A DNA stretch of 64,000 bases from Macrothele yani. Lineage: Eukaryota > Arthropoda > Arachnida > Araneae > Macrothelidae. The position numbers and the translations under genes are program-made. Positions 36,583 through 51,495 of the stretch are shown here, in pieces; positions within the stretch are counted from its first letter, which is position 1, and every line of letters starts with the position of its first letter. The stretch covers positions 80,100,607 through 80,164,606 of the forward strand of contig CM077005.1 in NCBI GenBank assembly GCA_039090855.1, read 5' to 3'. The notes under the pieces are model-generated. The model saw nothing but the letters and a program-made list of their open reading frames with translations. It had not been told where the DNA came from and ran no database searches.

Positions 36583-37690
36583 TACATACATACATATCAC
36601 TAAGCTGTTCTCTGAGATTCAGAGGTTAGCTCCAAAAAGAAATACAAACTTCCAGATATTTTTACTTATTGTTGTCGTATCAAACTTCGACATTTACAGC
36701 GATCTTGACATACAACTCGTGCTTCACTGATATCCATTACATGCCGTACACAAGATCTTTTATACTTCATACTCATACACTTTTTCTCATGCAGACACTC
36801 CTGAATCTGATCCACCCATGTCTTCCTTGGCCTTCCTCTGCCTTTTCTTCCTGCCACTTGGGCTGAAAAGATTTTCTTAGTAAGCATTTCATCACTCATT
36901 CTTTCAACATGGCCAAACCACCGAAGCATATTAGTCTCCACCTTGCTAACAACATTTTGCTTCACATCACACAACTGCAATACATCTTCATTTCTCACAC
37001 AATCGTATCGTGTCTTGCCACAAACCCCACGTAAGTAACACTATTCTCCAGCACACAAACGACTCCTATGTTTCTTCTGCAGTACCCAGGTTTCACTGCC
37101 ATACATCAGAGTAGGAACAATTACTGTTTCATACGCAGCCATGCGGGACTCTCTAGAGAACCCATCATTCCTGTGAAAACCTCCCAGAGCAGCTATGACT
37201 TTCAAAGAAGAATTCACTCGCCTACTGATTTCACCATCCAACTTGTTTTCTCTGTCAAACATGCTTCCTAAATACACAAACTCACTCACCTGGTCAATCA
37301 CAGTGCCATTTATACTTACATTACATTCAGTGCTACCCATTCCTCTCTCAAACACCATAACTTTGGTTTTTCCCTTATTTATACTCAGTTTGAATTTCAT
37401 GCAAACTTCGTGCATCCCAGTCAACATACTCTGCAACTCACTTTTGCTCTCTGCCAACAGGACAGTGTCATCAACATACAGCAATCTGCACACACGGATA
37501 TCACCAAGACATAAACCACTATTATCTATTTTGGCATCACGCATGCATGCATCCATAAATATATTAAACAGCCATGGTGACATTACACAACTTTGTCTAA
37601 CTCCTGCACCAATGGAAAACCATGTTGATAAAATACCATTCACTCGTACACAAGCTCTACTACCAGCATACAAGCTCTACTACCAGCATT
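36583..37690 (-). mobile_element. Non-LTR retrotransposon with (TATG)n tail, copy C1 (5'-truncated)
   Basis: The minus strand carries the RT C-terminal half: GVRQSCVMSPWLFNIFMD, VCRLLYVDDTVLLAES, FVYLGSMFDRENKLDGEISR, PTLMYGSETWVLQKK, a stop near 37040, then LRWFGHVERMSDEMLTKK and GRKGRGRPRKTWVDQIQECL, ending ...RSLIRQQ. A short 3' UTR ends in ATGTATGTATG at 36583-36597. Copies C2 (45880-50146) and C3 (57510-63621) share the protein and the tail. The endonuclease part is not seen in any copy, so the clade is uncertain (RTE-like). Confidence 0.82.
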
Positions 37691-37932
37691 TCCTATTTCA
37701 GTAACAAGTGATAGCAACATTAAGCATTTCACTAATAGCTTTTTAGAAACCACAGCTGATCCACTAACTTCACATATACACAGATACAATACAATTTTCT
37801 TTAGAAGACCTGTGTGGAAGATTAGCTCCCGCCAATGTTTCTCCCACTTTTCTATTTTAGGCTTTCCAACCGTAGGTTGAAGCATATATGCTCCAGCTTT
37901 GTCCGTCTGTCTGTCCACACGATAGCCCGCGT

Positions 37933-38180
37933 AAAAATGGCTCGATTTCGATGAAGTTTTAGTATGTGGTAGGGGACAACCTGAGGACGAACCCTATTGA
38001 AAATGGGAAAAGTGGGGTCAAAGGTCAGGACATAGGAGCAGGATCCATTCCTAACTTACATAAAAATGCTTCGATTGTAACAAAACTTTATCATGTTGTT
38101 CCGGAGGTATACCGAACCGGTTCTGTTGAATATCATCAAAATGGGGTCAAAGGTCAGGCACAGGAGTGAGATTTATTCCA
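37933..38180. repeat. Dimeric dispersed repeat with two DR1-type motifs
   Basis: Two ~125-bp units in tandem (about 37933-38061 and 38062-38180), diverged but each starting AAAAATG(G)CTTCGATT and containing GGGGTCAAAGGTCAGG. The second-half motif GGGTCA-A-AGGTCA (38015-38027 and 38144-38156) equals a direct repeat with 1-nt spacing of nuclear-receptor half-sites; a regulatory role is only a possibility. Confidence 0.6.
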
Positions 38181-40490
38181 CGGCCATTAACCTCATAACT
38201 TGAGTAATAACTTGAGTAATGATTTCTGGTTTGTTGGAAAGTGCATCATAATCAATGCATTGCATGATTTTACTAACTTTTGTATTAATCCTGTCTGAAA
38301 TTAAATGCAAGTTTCTGTAATTATCCAAATTTGGTTAGCATACAGCAAACTTCTGGTAACAGAAACACAACTTCAACAATCATTACTTGCTGCATATACT
38401 CATGCACAAACTGAAAAATAAAAAAAATAAAAAATGAAGAAAAATTAGGGTGGGCCAGTTAAAAATAAGGTAATGCCTTTTCATCCAGCATAAGATTCCA
38501 AAAAATGATATATCTCCTTTACAATCTGCAATGAAGGATATAGTAGTTTTTTAAATGTTTCCTTTGTTTTAGGTAGCTCTTGGTATTCTCATCTATGAAA
38601 CATTGGACGTTAATTTGATAGGTATTCTATGGGAACATTCGTCATTAATTTGGCAGGTGTGAAATACTATAATTGGAACAAAGTTTAAAAAAAGATGAGA
38701 GAGAAACTCAGATCCAAAGAGGCATCATTTAATCTTTAAACTGTTGTCTGAATTATTTTGGTATGTGGGAATGTGGGTAAGAGCTCTCACCTTCAGTATG
38801 GGATGAAGTGAGATAGTTTCGAGATAAATTATTTCTGTTTGGAAGAGACACAGTGGGTTAGGTACCCCAACTGTTTTCAGAAAACAAGAGCTAATTTGCC
38901 TGGCCTAGTGTTAAACTGAGATGAGAAATGAGTGTGCTGCAAGCAACACAATCAAGCCTTGCTACCATCTTATGACGCACTAACTCAAAACTATCCAGCA
39001 TGAGAATAGCAGCCACTCAGATGTCAGCCATGCACCACAGTCCCATTTTGTTTCCATTTAATAGTACCATTCATTTTTTAATGACCCTCATATATATGAC
39101 AGTTACTTTATTTAAACAGTTCATCACTGTAAATGAACAAAAAAAAGACAAATCAGCCTACAACTTTATCTTACCCCATACTTAATCTCAAAATATTTAC
39201 ATTAAAACCCTTCCATCCTGGCATATATGAAACTTTTTGTGTAAAGGCTTTTAACTAAAAAAAACTATTAATTTTTAACACACCAAACAACTTGTTCTTA
39301 GGTACCCAGGTGAACGTTTTGTATTGCATCAGCTTCTATCTGTTGCGGTTATCACATAATTTTCAAATTGCTTTTACTTTTTTATTTACCTATGTATTCT
39401 AATGCAACAGTGAAAATTATCACCACGAAGAAAACAACAATCAAACGTTCTGAAACTGTAACATCTGTTTAAGAAATCACACTTTTAAAGTTTTTACACA
39501 AATTTAACTTAAGAGTTTATATTCACAGTTCAAAGAACAGAATTTATGAAGGATGTCACACAACTGGAATGAAATGACAAACAAACTGCCAACATATGGG
39601 AAACTGGTAAGGTAAATAAATGGCAGCACAGAAAAATGAATTAACTTGATATGTTGAACACATTTAATCAATGGCAAGGGACAGGGGAGGATAACCACTA
39701 ACACATGTTACGTTACATATGTACTGGAAGGCAAGCAAAGTATTAAGTTAACACTCATACACACTAAACAGAATTTATCAGTGGTTTACTATTTACTGCT
39801 GTGGAAGAGGACCCATAAAAGTCTGTTAACCCTTTAAGCGGCCGATGTACTTGAACTAAATGATGCCCAAAACTTTTGCTCTCTCCAGAAATGTTCACAT
39901 AGCAACAGACTTTTATGAAATCTATGACAAAACAATTTATCTTTGCCCCCTCTGATCTCCACAGCACCAAAAATAAACCTGTCACAGGTGATAAAATCTC
40001 CCTTCTTGTCTTATATTCCTTTTTTCATGACTAAAACTATGATATGGAAGGGCTGGTGGGTAAAAATAAGTGATTCAAACATTTTCTTGCTCCTTCCTTA
40101 AATTCCTCTCCATTGCCATAGTCTTTTATCGCTTAATTTGTCAGAAGGGATTGGTGTCAATCATGTGCCTGAATGACCAGTCTGAATAGAAAATCTAACA
40201 GCGAAAGCAACTGTTCTTATGCTTTAGTTTTTTAAGTAACTCAAGAGCAGAGCTTTGCGAACGACCACTAAACATACCCTGAACGAATTCGCCTGAGTCG
40301 CATTCGGCCCACTTTTTAGACAGCGAATATATTCGTTTGAGTTGATTTTGGCCAATTTTGTCACCCCCGAGTTATTTCGTTCCAGCCGTTTAAAGGGTTA
40401 AGAAATAAAAATCTTGCAAGCACACATTATCAATTTATCTGACAGCACCAAGTTATTAAAGAATTATTTTGTTTCACTACTACTTACGTA
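38181..40490. other. POLR2B intron between exons c and d, nothing recognised
   Basis: AT-rich intron without recognisable genes. No open frame with a domain was found. Confidence 0.55.
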
Positions 40491-40495
40491 CATTA

Positions 40496-41589
<1,094 letters not shown>

Positions 41590-42620
41590 ATGGTGACATA
41601 AATTTTAAAAGTTCTTCTTATTTTGTATATTGTGCATTTATACCATCTGAAAAATAATAGTTTCTTCTGTGCAATTTCTCAAATTTGCTCTTCAAAAGTT
41701 TCAGTTCAAATACGTACACAGCTGCAGTATTGCGTGCGAGACACTCTGAAATCACAACAAAGCTGGTATGCTCAATTTTTTTCACCTGTTTTAAAAAATA
41801 TACAACAAACGGATACACTGTATGATGGCAACTGGTCCAATGACAGGACCGTGCTTTGTGTTGCACAACAAAAGAATAGTTTTCTGAAAATTCACACACA
41901 ACAGCAATTTCTGAATCAAAACTGCTGTTACGTGACAATAAATGAACTTAGTTGTTTAGCTATGAAGTCATGGGTGTAAAACAAACTTTTTCACAAAAAA
42001 GGCTGACAAATTCAGACTGTTTTTTATAATATTTCTAAGGCACATCTGTCTACAAGAGATCCACTGGAAAAAAAGTTGCAGTCTCAATAATGTTTTCTTT
42101 GAAGCATTTTCTAGGAACTTTGGGTTACTTGAATTCTAGGGCAGGATGCACAATTACCCAAGTAGCAGTCAACTGATGTTAGATTGCATAGTATCTTTAC
42201 AACGGCATATTTGTCATTTTTTATTTCACAGCTAGTGATTGATGGCAGCTTGGCATTTTGAGTCATAAGTTTTACATTCTGGTGTATGGTCTACACACAA
42301 ACTGCATGTGCACCACTCTGACCAGCTAGAACACAATTCTTTGGCCATAGCTCTGCAAAGTTTGAAAAACCGACATGTACATTCGGAAACTTTTCTTTAA
42401 ATAATCTGTACATCTCCTTTACGTTATTAAGCACTTGACGTTTGGAGACATGAATTTTTTGGACAGTGCTATCCTTCATGGAAATGCAGTCTTTTATCCC
42501 AGGCATAGGGTCTACTGACATCACTTTCATAATATATTTTTATAGTTTCAGCTGTTTCTTCAAATAATTTTTTTCCAGGTTTTTGATATAGAGTAGACAG
42601 TTCCATTTTTTTTTTTTTCA
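41590..42620 (-). pseudogene. Transposase-like protein of the long-TIR family (copy 3, diverged)
   Basis: The order of motifs matches copy 1: YRLFKEKFPNVHVGFSNFAE, LWPKNCVLAGQSGAHAVCV, TIHQNVKLM, YLGNCASCP, then VVCEFSENYSFVVQHKARS, HHTVYPFVVYF, VVISECLARNTAAVYVF and YYFSDGINAQYTK. It is full of stops and frameshifts and stops at the FSDG block. The first candidate catalytic Asp (CDF) is Glu here (CEF). It is clearly a separate, older subfamily. Confidence 0.65.
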
Positions 42621-42895
42621 AAAGTTTCTTTCATCATCTGACCATGTAACTTGGTGCATTAAATTTCTTTATAATCTTCCACATTCAGGCAAAATAGTCA
42701 GCATCATACGTTTTTCTTTTCTGTTGGTCAAAGTTTAGAATTTTGTTTTCACGTGACTTAAAATATTTTCACCTTGGGACTCAACATCACTGTCGGAAGA
42801 CTGTGCATGGACAAGAAGTTTGCTCTTTACATTAGTACTAATTCTTTTAACTTTTCTGATCAATAGAAGACTCTCCTAGGTCTTTGAGGGATGTA

Positions 42896-43930
42896 CACTA
42901 CTGTTTATAAAAATTGCAACACCTAGAAAGAATAGTGCTACTCAAATGAAATTTATATCACAGATTCCTCATGTTACAGGAGATAACTGATTACATTTGT
43001 AGAGCTATACACAATTTTTTTGCTTCAAAACTTAGTATCATGTGAAGCCACCTCGAGCAACAATAACAGCCTCTACACGGCGTAGTATTGAATTGAAGAG
43101 GTCTTTGATAACGTCCTGGGGGTAAAGCCTGGCAGGCTATACCCCAAGGATGTTATCAAAGAGACCAGAGTTCATTTGTGGCGACTAGCGAAGGCACTTG
43201 ATGGGGCAGGTGCTTAGCTACCATGTCCCGACATGTTAAATCGGGGTTATATCCAGCAAGCATGCAGGCCAGGGAAGAAGCTGTACCTGCCATGCATGGA
43301 AGAAGACTTAGACATTCCATGTCACATCTGGCCGAACATTGTCCTGCTGGAATATAGCGCAAGGACAACTCTGAAGGAAGTTGTCCTGGTGCAATATTCC
43401 AACACCTCTGCCTCTAAAACATCGATATGTCGCTGGCTGTTGAGGGTTCCCTCAATTAATATCTGGCGAGATTGCAAAATTAACCCAATGGTGCCCCAAA
43501 CCATGACACATGGCATTGGGCCGGCATGACGCTGCAAGGCGCCATTTAGCACAATGTCTTCGAACACATATGCAATCATCATACTGCATCAAGCTGAACC
43601 GTGACCCACTAGAAAACACAACCTACTGCCAATCAGTGCGACAATGCCTGTGTTCAAGACCCCATTGCAGCCAGAGGCATCTGTGGTTGAGTAACAAAGA
43701 AATGTGCAGCAATGGGCTGCTAGCAACCAATCCTCTGTTAAGCAGACGACATCAAACTGTGCTGGAGGGCAAAGTCTTCTTGTGACAGTGCTCCACTGCT
43801 GCACTAAAACTGTGGATATTGCTGTGCAATTGGATACTGCCATGTGGTAGACGTGCCTGTCATCCTGTGCAGTTGTGCGATTTTGCGGTCCATTTCCTGG
43901 GTTTTTGTGCATCCGAGCCTCATCTGTCTA
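42896..43930 (-). mobile_element. Decayed Tc1-like element
   Basis: The left end CACTACTGTTTATAAAAATT after TA at 42894-42895 resembles the common arthropod Tc1 terminus. The minus strand reads broken transposase: VMVWGTIG, EGTLNSQRHIDVLE, AIFQQDNVRPDV, PWPAC.LD.TPI and VEAVIVARGGFT. The second catalytic D survives; the E block is lost to a stop. A 62-bp hairpin at 43101-43165 interrupts the C-terminal part. The right end was not found. Confidence 0.75.
43101..43165. repeat. Hairpin inside the decayed Tc1 element
   Basis: TCTTTGATAACGTCCTGGGG at the left arm is complementary to CCCCAAGGATGTTATCAAAGA at the right, with arms of about 30 bp and a very short loop. It looks like a local inverted duplication of element sequence. 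Confidence 0.75.
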
Positions 43931-43965
43931 CTGATGCCATGTTTGCATATGTACTGGTATTTCAT

Positions 43966-44165
43966 CAAAATCCAGAAATGGTAGAGTAAAATCATTTTCA
44001 AATTCAATGGAGAACTTAACTGAAGGGAATTCAAACAATAAGCAAACTGATTAATTCATCCTTTGTGGAAGGCCATAAAGCGAGAACATCATCCATGTAG
44101 CGCATGTACAGACCAGCTAATATCAGCAGTCCTTCAGGGTGCTGCAGTTTTCACAAACAGCAGTG
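43966..44165 (-). pseudogene. Probable Penelope-like RT fragment
   Basis: The minus strand reads YMRYMDDVLALWPSTKDELI, a frameshift, then EFPSVKFSIEFENDFTLPFL plus D. The spacing RYxDDxxA...KFxxExExxxxLPFLD matches Penelope-like reverse transcriptases. Only about 60 residues remain and no GIY-YIG nuclease was seen. It directly abuts the decayed Tc1 element. Confidence 0.5.
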
Positions 44166-44169
44166 TATT

Positions 44170-45656
<1,487 letters not shown>

Positions 45657-47815
45657 TTAACATTCTATAACACCTAATTAACATCTGCCTACATTTTTTT
45701 TTCTGCATTAAAAATAGAAGTCTTCATTCAGACATATATTAACACATTTTCTGCTGTTGAAGTCTATGCTAGTTATGTCACAACTTCTAACTTTAGTAAA
45801 AATATCTCTAAAAGACTATGATTTCTAACACTCCTTACTAGAGTTAGAAATCTTAGTCTTCTTCCTTCAAATATCACTTACATACATATCACTAAGCTGT
45901 TTTCTGAGGTTAAGAGGTCAGCTCCACAAAGAAATACAACTACCAGATAATTTTTATTTACTGTTGCTGTATCAAACTTCTCCATTTACAGTGATCTTGA
46001 CATACAACTCGGGCTTCACTGACATCAATCACACGCCGTACACAAGATCTTTTATACTTCATACTCATAATCTTTTTCTCATGCAGACAGTCCTGAATCT
46101 GATCCTCCCATGACTTCCTTGGCCTTCCTCTACCTTTCCTTCCTGCCACTTGGGCTAAAAAGATTTTCTGAGTAAGTTCATTCTTTCAACATGGCGAAAC
46201 CACCGAAGCACATTAGTCTACACCTTGTGTTACCCCCCATTTCTCCAACACACAAGCGACTCTTTGGTTTCTTCTGTAGTAACCAGGTTTCACTGCCATA
46301 CATCAGAGTAGGAACAATTACACTTTCATACATACCCCTGCGGGGACACATCATTCCTTTGAAAACCTCTCAAAGCAGCCATGACTTTCAATGAAGAATT
46401 CACTTGCCTACTAATTTCACCATTCAATTTGTTCTCTCTGTCAAATATGCTTCTGAAATACAAAAACTCATTCACCTGGTCAATCACTGTGCCATTTAGA
46501 CTTATATTGCATTCAGTCCGTTCCTCTCTCAAAAACCATAACTTTGGTTTTTCTCTTATTTATACTCAGTTTGAATTTCATGCAAACTTCGTACATCCGG
46601 GACAACATACTCTGCAGCTGACTTTTGTTCTGTGTCAACAGGATAGTGTCATCCAACATACAGCAATCTGAACACACGGATATCACCAAGACATAAACCA
46701 GTATTATCTATTTTGGCATCACACATGCATGCATCCTTAAATATATTAAACAGCCATGGTGACATTACACAACCTTGTCTGACTCCTGCACCAATAGAAA
46801 ACCATTTTGATAAAACACCAGTCACTCATACACAAGCTCTACTGCCAGCATACATGGCTTTTACACTGTGAAGTAGATTCCCAGTAACACCATATTCATT
46901 CAATACCTTCCACAAAAGTGTTCTATTCACTCGGTCATCAGCTTTTTCTAAATCTATGAAGACAGCAAAAACTTTCTTACCAACAGCCAGATACTTTTCA
47001 ATCATCATGCGTAATGCAAAAATTTGGTTAGTGCAGCTTTTACCAGGCATAAAACCACTCTGAACATTCCACACTTTCTCTGATGTAGGACCTCTTAACT
47101 TTTTCAAAAATGACCTTACCAAACACTTTCCCTGGCATACTCAGTAGGCTAATACCACAATAGTTCTTGCAGTCAGTCTGATCACCTTTTCCCTTATACA
47201 AGGGAACAATTATAGCATTCTGCCAATCCCGAGGGACCATTACTAACCCCCAGCACAACTGGCAAATTTCAGTTACCCAGCCAGTTACAGAGTCACTACC
47301 ATATTTCAACATCTCGGCAGTTATGCCATCAACTCCCGGAGCTTTACCATTCTGAAGAGATTTTAGAGCTTTACACATCTCTTCCCTTGAGATCCCACCT
47401 GTGCTTTCATCCTTCACTGTGGGATCATCTGCTTCTGCCTCAGAATCGCCTTTGCTTTCCTGATCTAATAACTCACAGAAGTATTTACCCCATCTTTCAC
47501 TTAACTCATTGGGATCCCATATCATTTCCCCCGTCCTATTATTCAAGCATCTTACAACCTTGATTCCCCTATTTTTTCTGAGTCTCATGCACTTCCAGGA
47601 AGTCTTCCTATCTTTCCAAAAAGCTAATTCATGCCTTTCCACCTCCTCCTTCCTATCTTTTGCCTTACTCTGGCGAACCAGCTTAGCAGCTTCACACTTC
47701 TTACAGCGATATTCATCCACAGAAACTCTACCTTGCAATATCCCCAAATAGGCTTCCTTCTTTCTCGTTACTGCCTCTTCAATCTCACTATTCCACCAAG
47801 CATCACCTTCATTGT

Positions 47816-50083
47816 TAGTGTTCCCCCTAGGTTGTTTTAGCAGGGTGAAGCACCCTGCCCATTTTTGACATGTTAAAATTTGCCCTGCCTCCTTTTTTGG
47901 ATGGTAAAATGCCAGCTGCCCTCCCCTAATTTCTACCCTGCCTTTGCCGTTCTGCAGCTTGCCACGCCCACAATCACAGCGTCAGTCACAAACGTACCCG
48001 TGTAACTGTCTTGTTACATGTAGATACCCACAAACCTTACAGTTAACGAGATCTTGTAGAAACTGCAACATTTGTTTTTCATTTGGAGGTTTAACAACCA
48101 CCGTAAACAACTCAAAGGGCTATAAACAGTCACCCGTCCCTTATTTAGGACCACTGGTTCCAAGTAAAGATAAAAATTAGCAGTCACCACTAGCAGCGTG
48201 GTGACTGGATAAAACACAGTGGCCAGTATGAAAAGTTGCTTTACTCGCCAGGCTTGAAAATTCGCTTCCATATGGTCTGGCGGTCCAATTATTTTTTTAT
48301 TACGAAAGAATTTATTTGCATTTTTCAAAAACCTCCTATAAATTTGCAAAGCATTTTCTATCATCCAACTGCTCAGTAAATAAGTAGGTGCGATCTATTT
48401 AGAGATTCACTCTTCAAGAAAGGGGAGACTTTTTTTTCCCCATTGAAGTTTGAGCACGAAGTAACGACAATGGACATCTGAGCTTCAGCTAGAGCTCTGA
48501 CATCACAAAGCAACTTCAGCAGCTCGCTTTTGCTTTTATTAAGTTTTTCCAAAAATGCATGATTTCGCATTGATTAGTTACTTCCTGCTTATCAACAGAC
48601 AAAGAGCAGTAATTATTACTTTTGCTAACAAAAGAATTGAAGTTCAAAAGGGGAACTTTAACTTTCCATCGCTGTTCCCCCCCCCCCCCCCCCATTGAGT
48701 CGCGTTTCTCCTCTGCACGATGAGCACACAGTAATGTCTTTAGAACATTATTTTTTGCTCTGCTCTTAACACAACAAAATGTTACTACAGATTGAGAAAA
48801 CATGCTTTAAGTGAAATTAAATGTAAAAAATCGAAACTGCATTGTTCACTCTGCCGTGATAATTTTATGGGTCACAGAAATGACAGATTCCATCATGGAC
48901 CAAATAAGTACCAATTTTAAAATTGAATTTCATTTTGAAAAAGGGGAAGGGGCAAAATGTTTACTATAATGATTGGTTGGTTTTGAAAAGACTGTTAGAA
49001 ACATGCATTTCATTAGAAAAAATTCTTAGAAAATATCAAGTCTCTCTTATCACTAATTGCAAGATATTAAGAACGAGGAGTATTATCAGAAAAACAAACA
49101 ATAAGAATATAATCACAAAGTGAAATGAGCAGGGGAGAGGGGGGCAAACAAGCAAATAATCACAGCTTGGTAAGGAAATTTAGAAATTCTGAAAATCATG
49201 GACCATTATCATCCGTGGTTAAAACAATCACTTTCGGACTGCAATCAAATTAAATGGTGAAGTTTGTTTCCCTGAGCAGCAGAACACTGGATGACTCAAA
49301 AGAAAAGATTAATTCCCTGGTTTTATCTTGGTTACCAGTGAATTCAACTCCAGTTAGAAAATAAGGGCAATTTGTTGGCTGTCAAATCAAATGCTATTTT
49401 TTTCCCCTTTAAGCAACAAAACACTGGAAGGAAGCAAGTTTTTTTGTTTTTTTTTTTCATCCATTTGGTTCAAATAAATTATCTTCAAATAATTTTAATG
49501 TATGTTTTCATGCATTTAATAATCCATTGATTAGAAGTATGGTAAGAAGTGTTTACTTTTTATCCATGAATATGCAACTAAAAAAATGTTATGCTGTTCT
49601 GGTTATGGAAAAAATAGATCTAATTCTTACTGAGCAAGTGAATGTTGTTAATGAAATCATTTCAATATATGTATTGAAATCAATTTTAATTAACATTCTT
49701 TGGTTTTCATGAAAAAAATATATTAAATGCAAAAAAAAAAAAAATATTACAAAAACCATAAAGCTCATTGTTAAAAAAAAAAATATTCCTACTTCACCAC
49801 TTATGTAATGGGATTATGCTTAGGATGAGAACAGGGTCAGAGGTTGATTTCAAGGAGGTGGGATAGCAGGATCTAAAGCTTATCAATACATAAAATGCCC
49901 CTTTTGAAAAAAATGTGCCCTTTTTTCCAGATATGGCCTGTTGTCATCCCAAAGTGCCCCTTTTTTTCAGATCTTACAATGTTTTGCAAACATAACAGCC
50001 TCCCCCCCTCCTTTTTTTTATATACAAATATGCCCTTTTTCAGAAAATTACCCTGCCCTTTTCAATTTCTAGAGTGAACACTA
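47816..50083. mobile_element. Non-autonomous hAT-like element with TAGTGTTC ends
   Basis: TAGTGTTCCCCCTAG at 47816 and, read inward from the right end 50083, TAGTGTTCACTCTAG are inverted ends. A(T/C)TGT flanks both sides (47811-47815 and 50084-50088), a 5-bp duplication with one mismatch. Sub-terminal stretches are rich in CCCTGCCC and GTGCCC(C/T)TTTTT. No transposase is recognised. It contains a C run near 48678-48694 and a truncated SINE. Confidence 0.72.
48078..48178 (-). repeat. tRNA-derived SINE, family 1, copy 4 (body only)
   Basis: Matches the 3' body of the other copies (GAGGTTTAACAACCACCGT...) but lacks the tRNA-like head, which would lie to the right. Confidence 0.75.
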
Positions 50084-50146
50084 ACTGTTACCCACTATTG
50101 TGGTACCACAGACCTCTTCAGCAGCAGTGACAACACAGTTCTTAAA

Positions 50147-51495
50147 CAGTGGTGGCACGTGCTATAGGTTCAATGGTTCAGTGAACCACCTAATTGAATT
50201 TCATTTTAGCAAAATTATTACTTTTAATATCACTTCAGGCATATTTTTATGTTTATCTTAATCTCTGGTCTCAGCTGACTCCCTGCTATGCCCAGTTTTA
50301 ATTCATTTTCTGCCTCTGCAGGTCCTTTTTACATCGGAATCTCAGCCAGGTTCAAATGCAGAAATGAACCCAACTAGCCTTCCAACTGCCATGGCCTTGA
50401 AGCTGTCACTTTTTGAGCAGGATAGCTTCAGCATTGTGCGAAGCCGTTGCATGACCTTGCAGCGATAAGAGTGACATATCCAGCTGATGAGCGCCCTCGG
50501 TTTGGCTATGCGAAGCCATTGTTCATGGAGGAAGCCAGGTGATTTGGTGACGTTGCCTTTCGAACAGGGTCAAGGGTAGCTGTGATTCTTCTGTTAGAAT
50601 TCATGCGGCAGTGGCTAACAGAAGAGCCGTAGATTTTTGGGTGTGATTTACAGTTTACGGAAGTGAAAGATTTACAATTCCTTCAAAATTGTAAAATGTA
50701 AGTTTAGAAGTGGCGTCATTTAACGGTTTATTTAGATTTCAGTGGGTGTAAATCAGTTAATTGTTTGTTTGCTGCTCCGTGGGTATTGTGTATGAGGTGA
50801 GCGTGAGTCTAACTGTGCGTGTGTGTTCTGCTCTAAAATGAACAGTGTGAAGTTTCTTTTGAAAACAGACTTCTCTACGCTGCCACTCGAAGAGAAATGC
50901 AGGATTAAAGAATTAGGTAGGCCAGTCCAAGCTTTAAATATTATGCAGAAGCAACGTGCGAGAGGGAAAGAATATTGCCTTGCGTTTAATACAGTGATGT
51001 ACGATAGAAACAACTGAATTTGTGGTTGTGATCATAACAATCGATTTTATTGCTTTCCGTGTTTGCTGTTTGCTAAAGAGAGAGACACCACCTGGACAAA
51101 AACAGGTGTGTCGAATTTAGGACATTTATCCCAAAAAATAAAGAGACGAGGTATCCAGTGCTCACATGAATGCTTGCCTTGATCTCTCAGTACTGGGCAA
51201 AACAGAAATTAGAGAGCAACTTAGTGAGGCTTTCAGGAGAAATATAGAATGTCATAATGATCAGGTAAGGGAAAACCGCTATGTTCTCTTAAAGGTTATT
51301 GACTGCATTAAATTTTGTGGAGAGTTGGAGTTAGCTCTTAGAGGACATGATGAGAAAACTGAATTGAGCAATGCAGGTATATTCAGGGGTTTAATTGACT
51401 TTGCATCAGTTCCTGACAATGTTCTGAAGGAGCATTTCAGTACGACCACTGTTTTTAAGGGTACATCCAAAGATATACAGAATGATTTGTCTTCT
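50147..51495 (+). mobile_element. hAT element (ZMYM1/DUF4371 type), 5' part, cut by an RTE insertion
   Basis: Starts CAGTGGTGGCACGTGCTATA, a typical hAT terminus, inside LINE copy C2. The coding part begins at 50838. The RTE copy 2 begins at about 51496 and the rest of the transposase is not found beyond it. A possible right end is the reverse-complement stretch ACACCACT at about 54191-54198 (GTGGTGTAGCCAG read inward), but no matching duplication was seen. Confidence 0.65.
50838..51495 (+). pseudogene. hAT transposase, TTF-type finger and DUF4371 start (ZMYM1-like)
   Basis: From ATG 50838 the reading is MNSVKFLLKTDFSTLPLEEK..., a stop at 51015-51017, then CGCDHNNRFYCFPCLLFAKE with WTKTGVSNLGHLSQKIKRRG, the Cys/His pattern of a TTF-type zinc finger. 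It continues EQLSEAFRRNIECHNDQVRE and LLKVIDCIKFCGELELALRG HD, as at the start of DUF4371 in ZMYM1-like hAT proteins, and stops being homologous at the RTE junction. The catalytic core is absent. Confidence 0.75.

Larger units (their letters stand above)
45880..50146 (-). mobile_element. Non-LTR retrotransposon with (TATG)n tail, copy C2, split by a hAT-like element
   Basis: The 3' part (45880-47815) carries, on the minus strand, YRCKKCEAAKLVRQSKAK, GKAPGVDGITAEMLKYGSD, VPLYKGKGDQTDCKNY, GISLLSMPGKVFGK, FIDLEKADDRVNRTLLW and the C-terminal RGRPRKSWEDQIQDCL. The 5' side resumes at 50084-50146 with NCVVTAAEEVCGTT. The element at 47816-50083 lies between, and removing it rejoins VGNS|EGDAWWNSEI in frame. 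Frameshifts are common within it. It ends at the CAGTGG terminus of another element at 50147. Confidence 0.8.
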
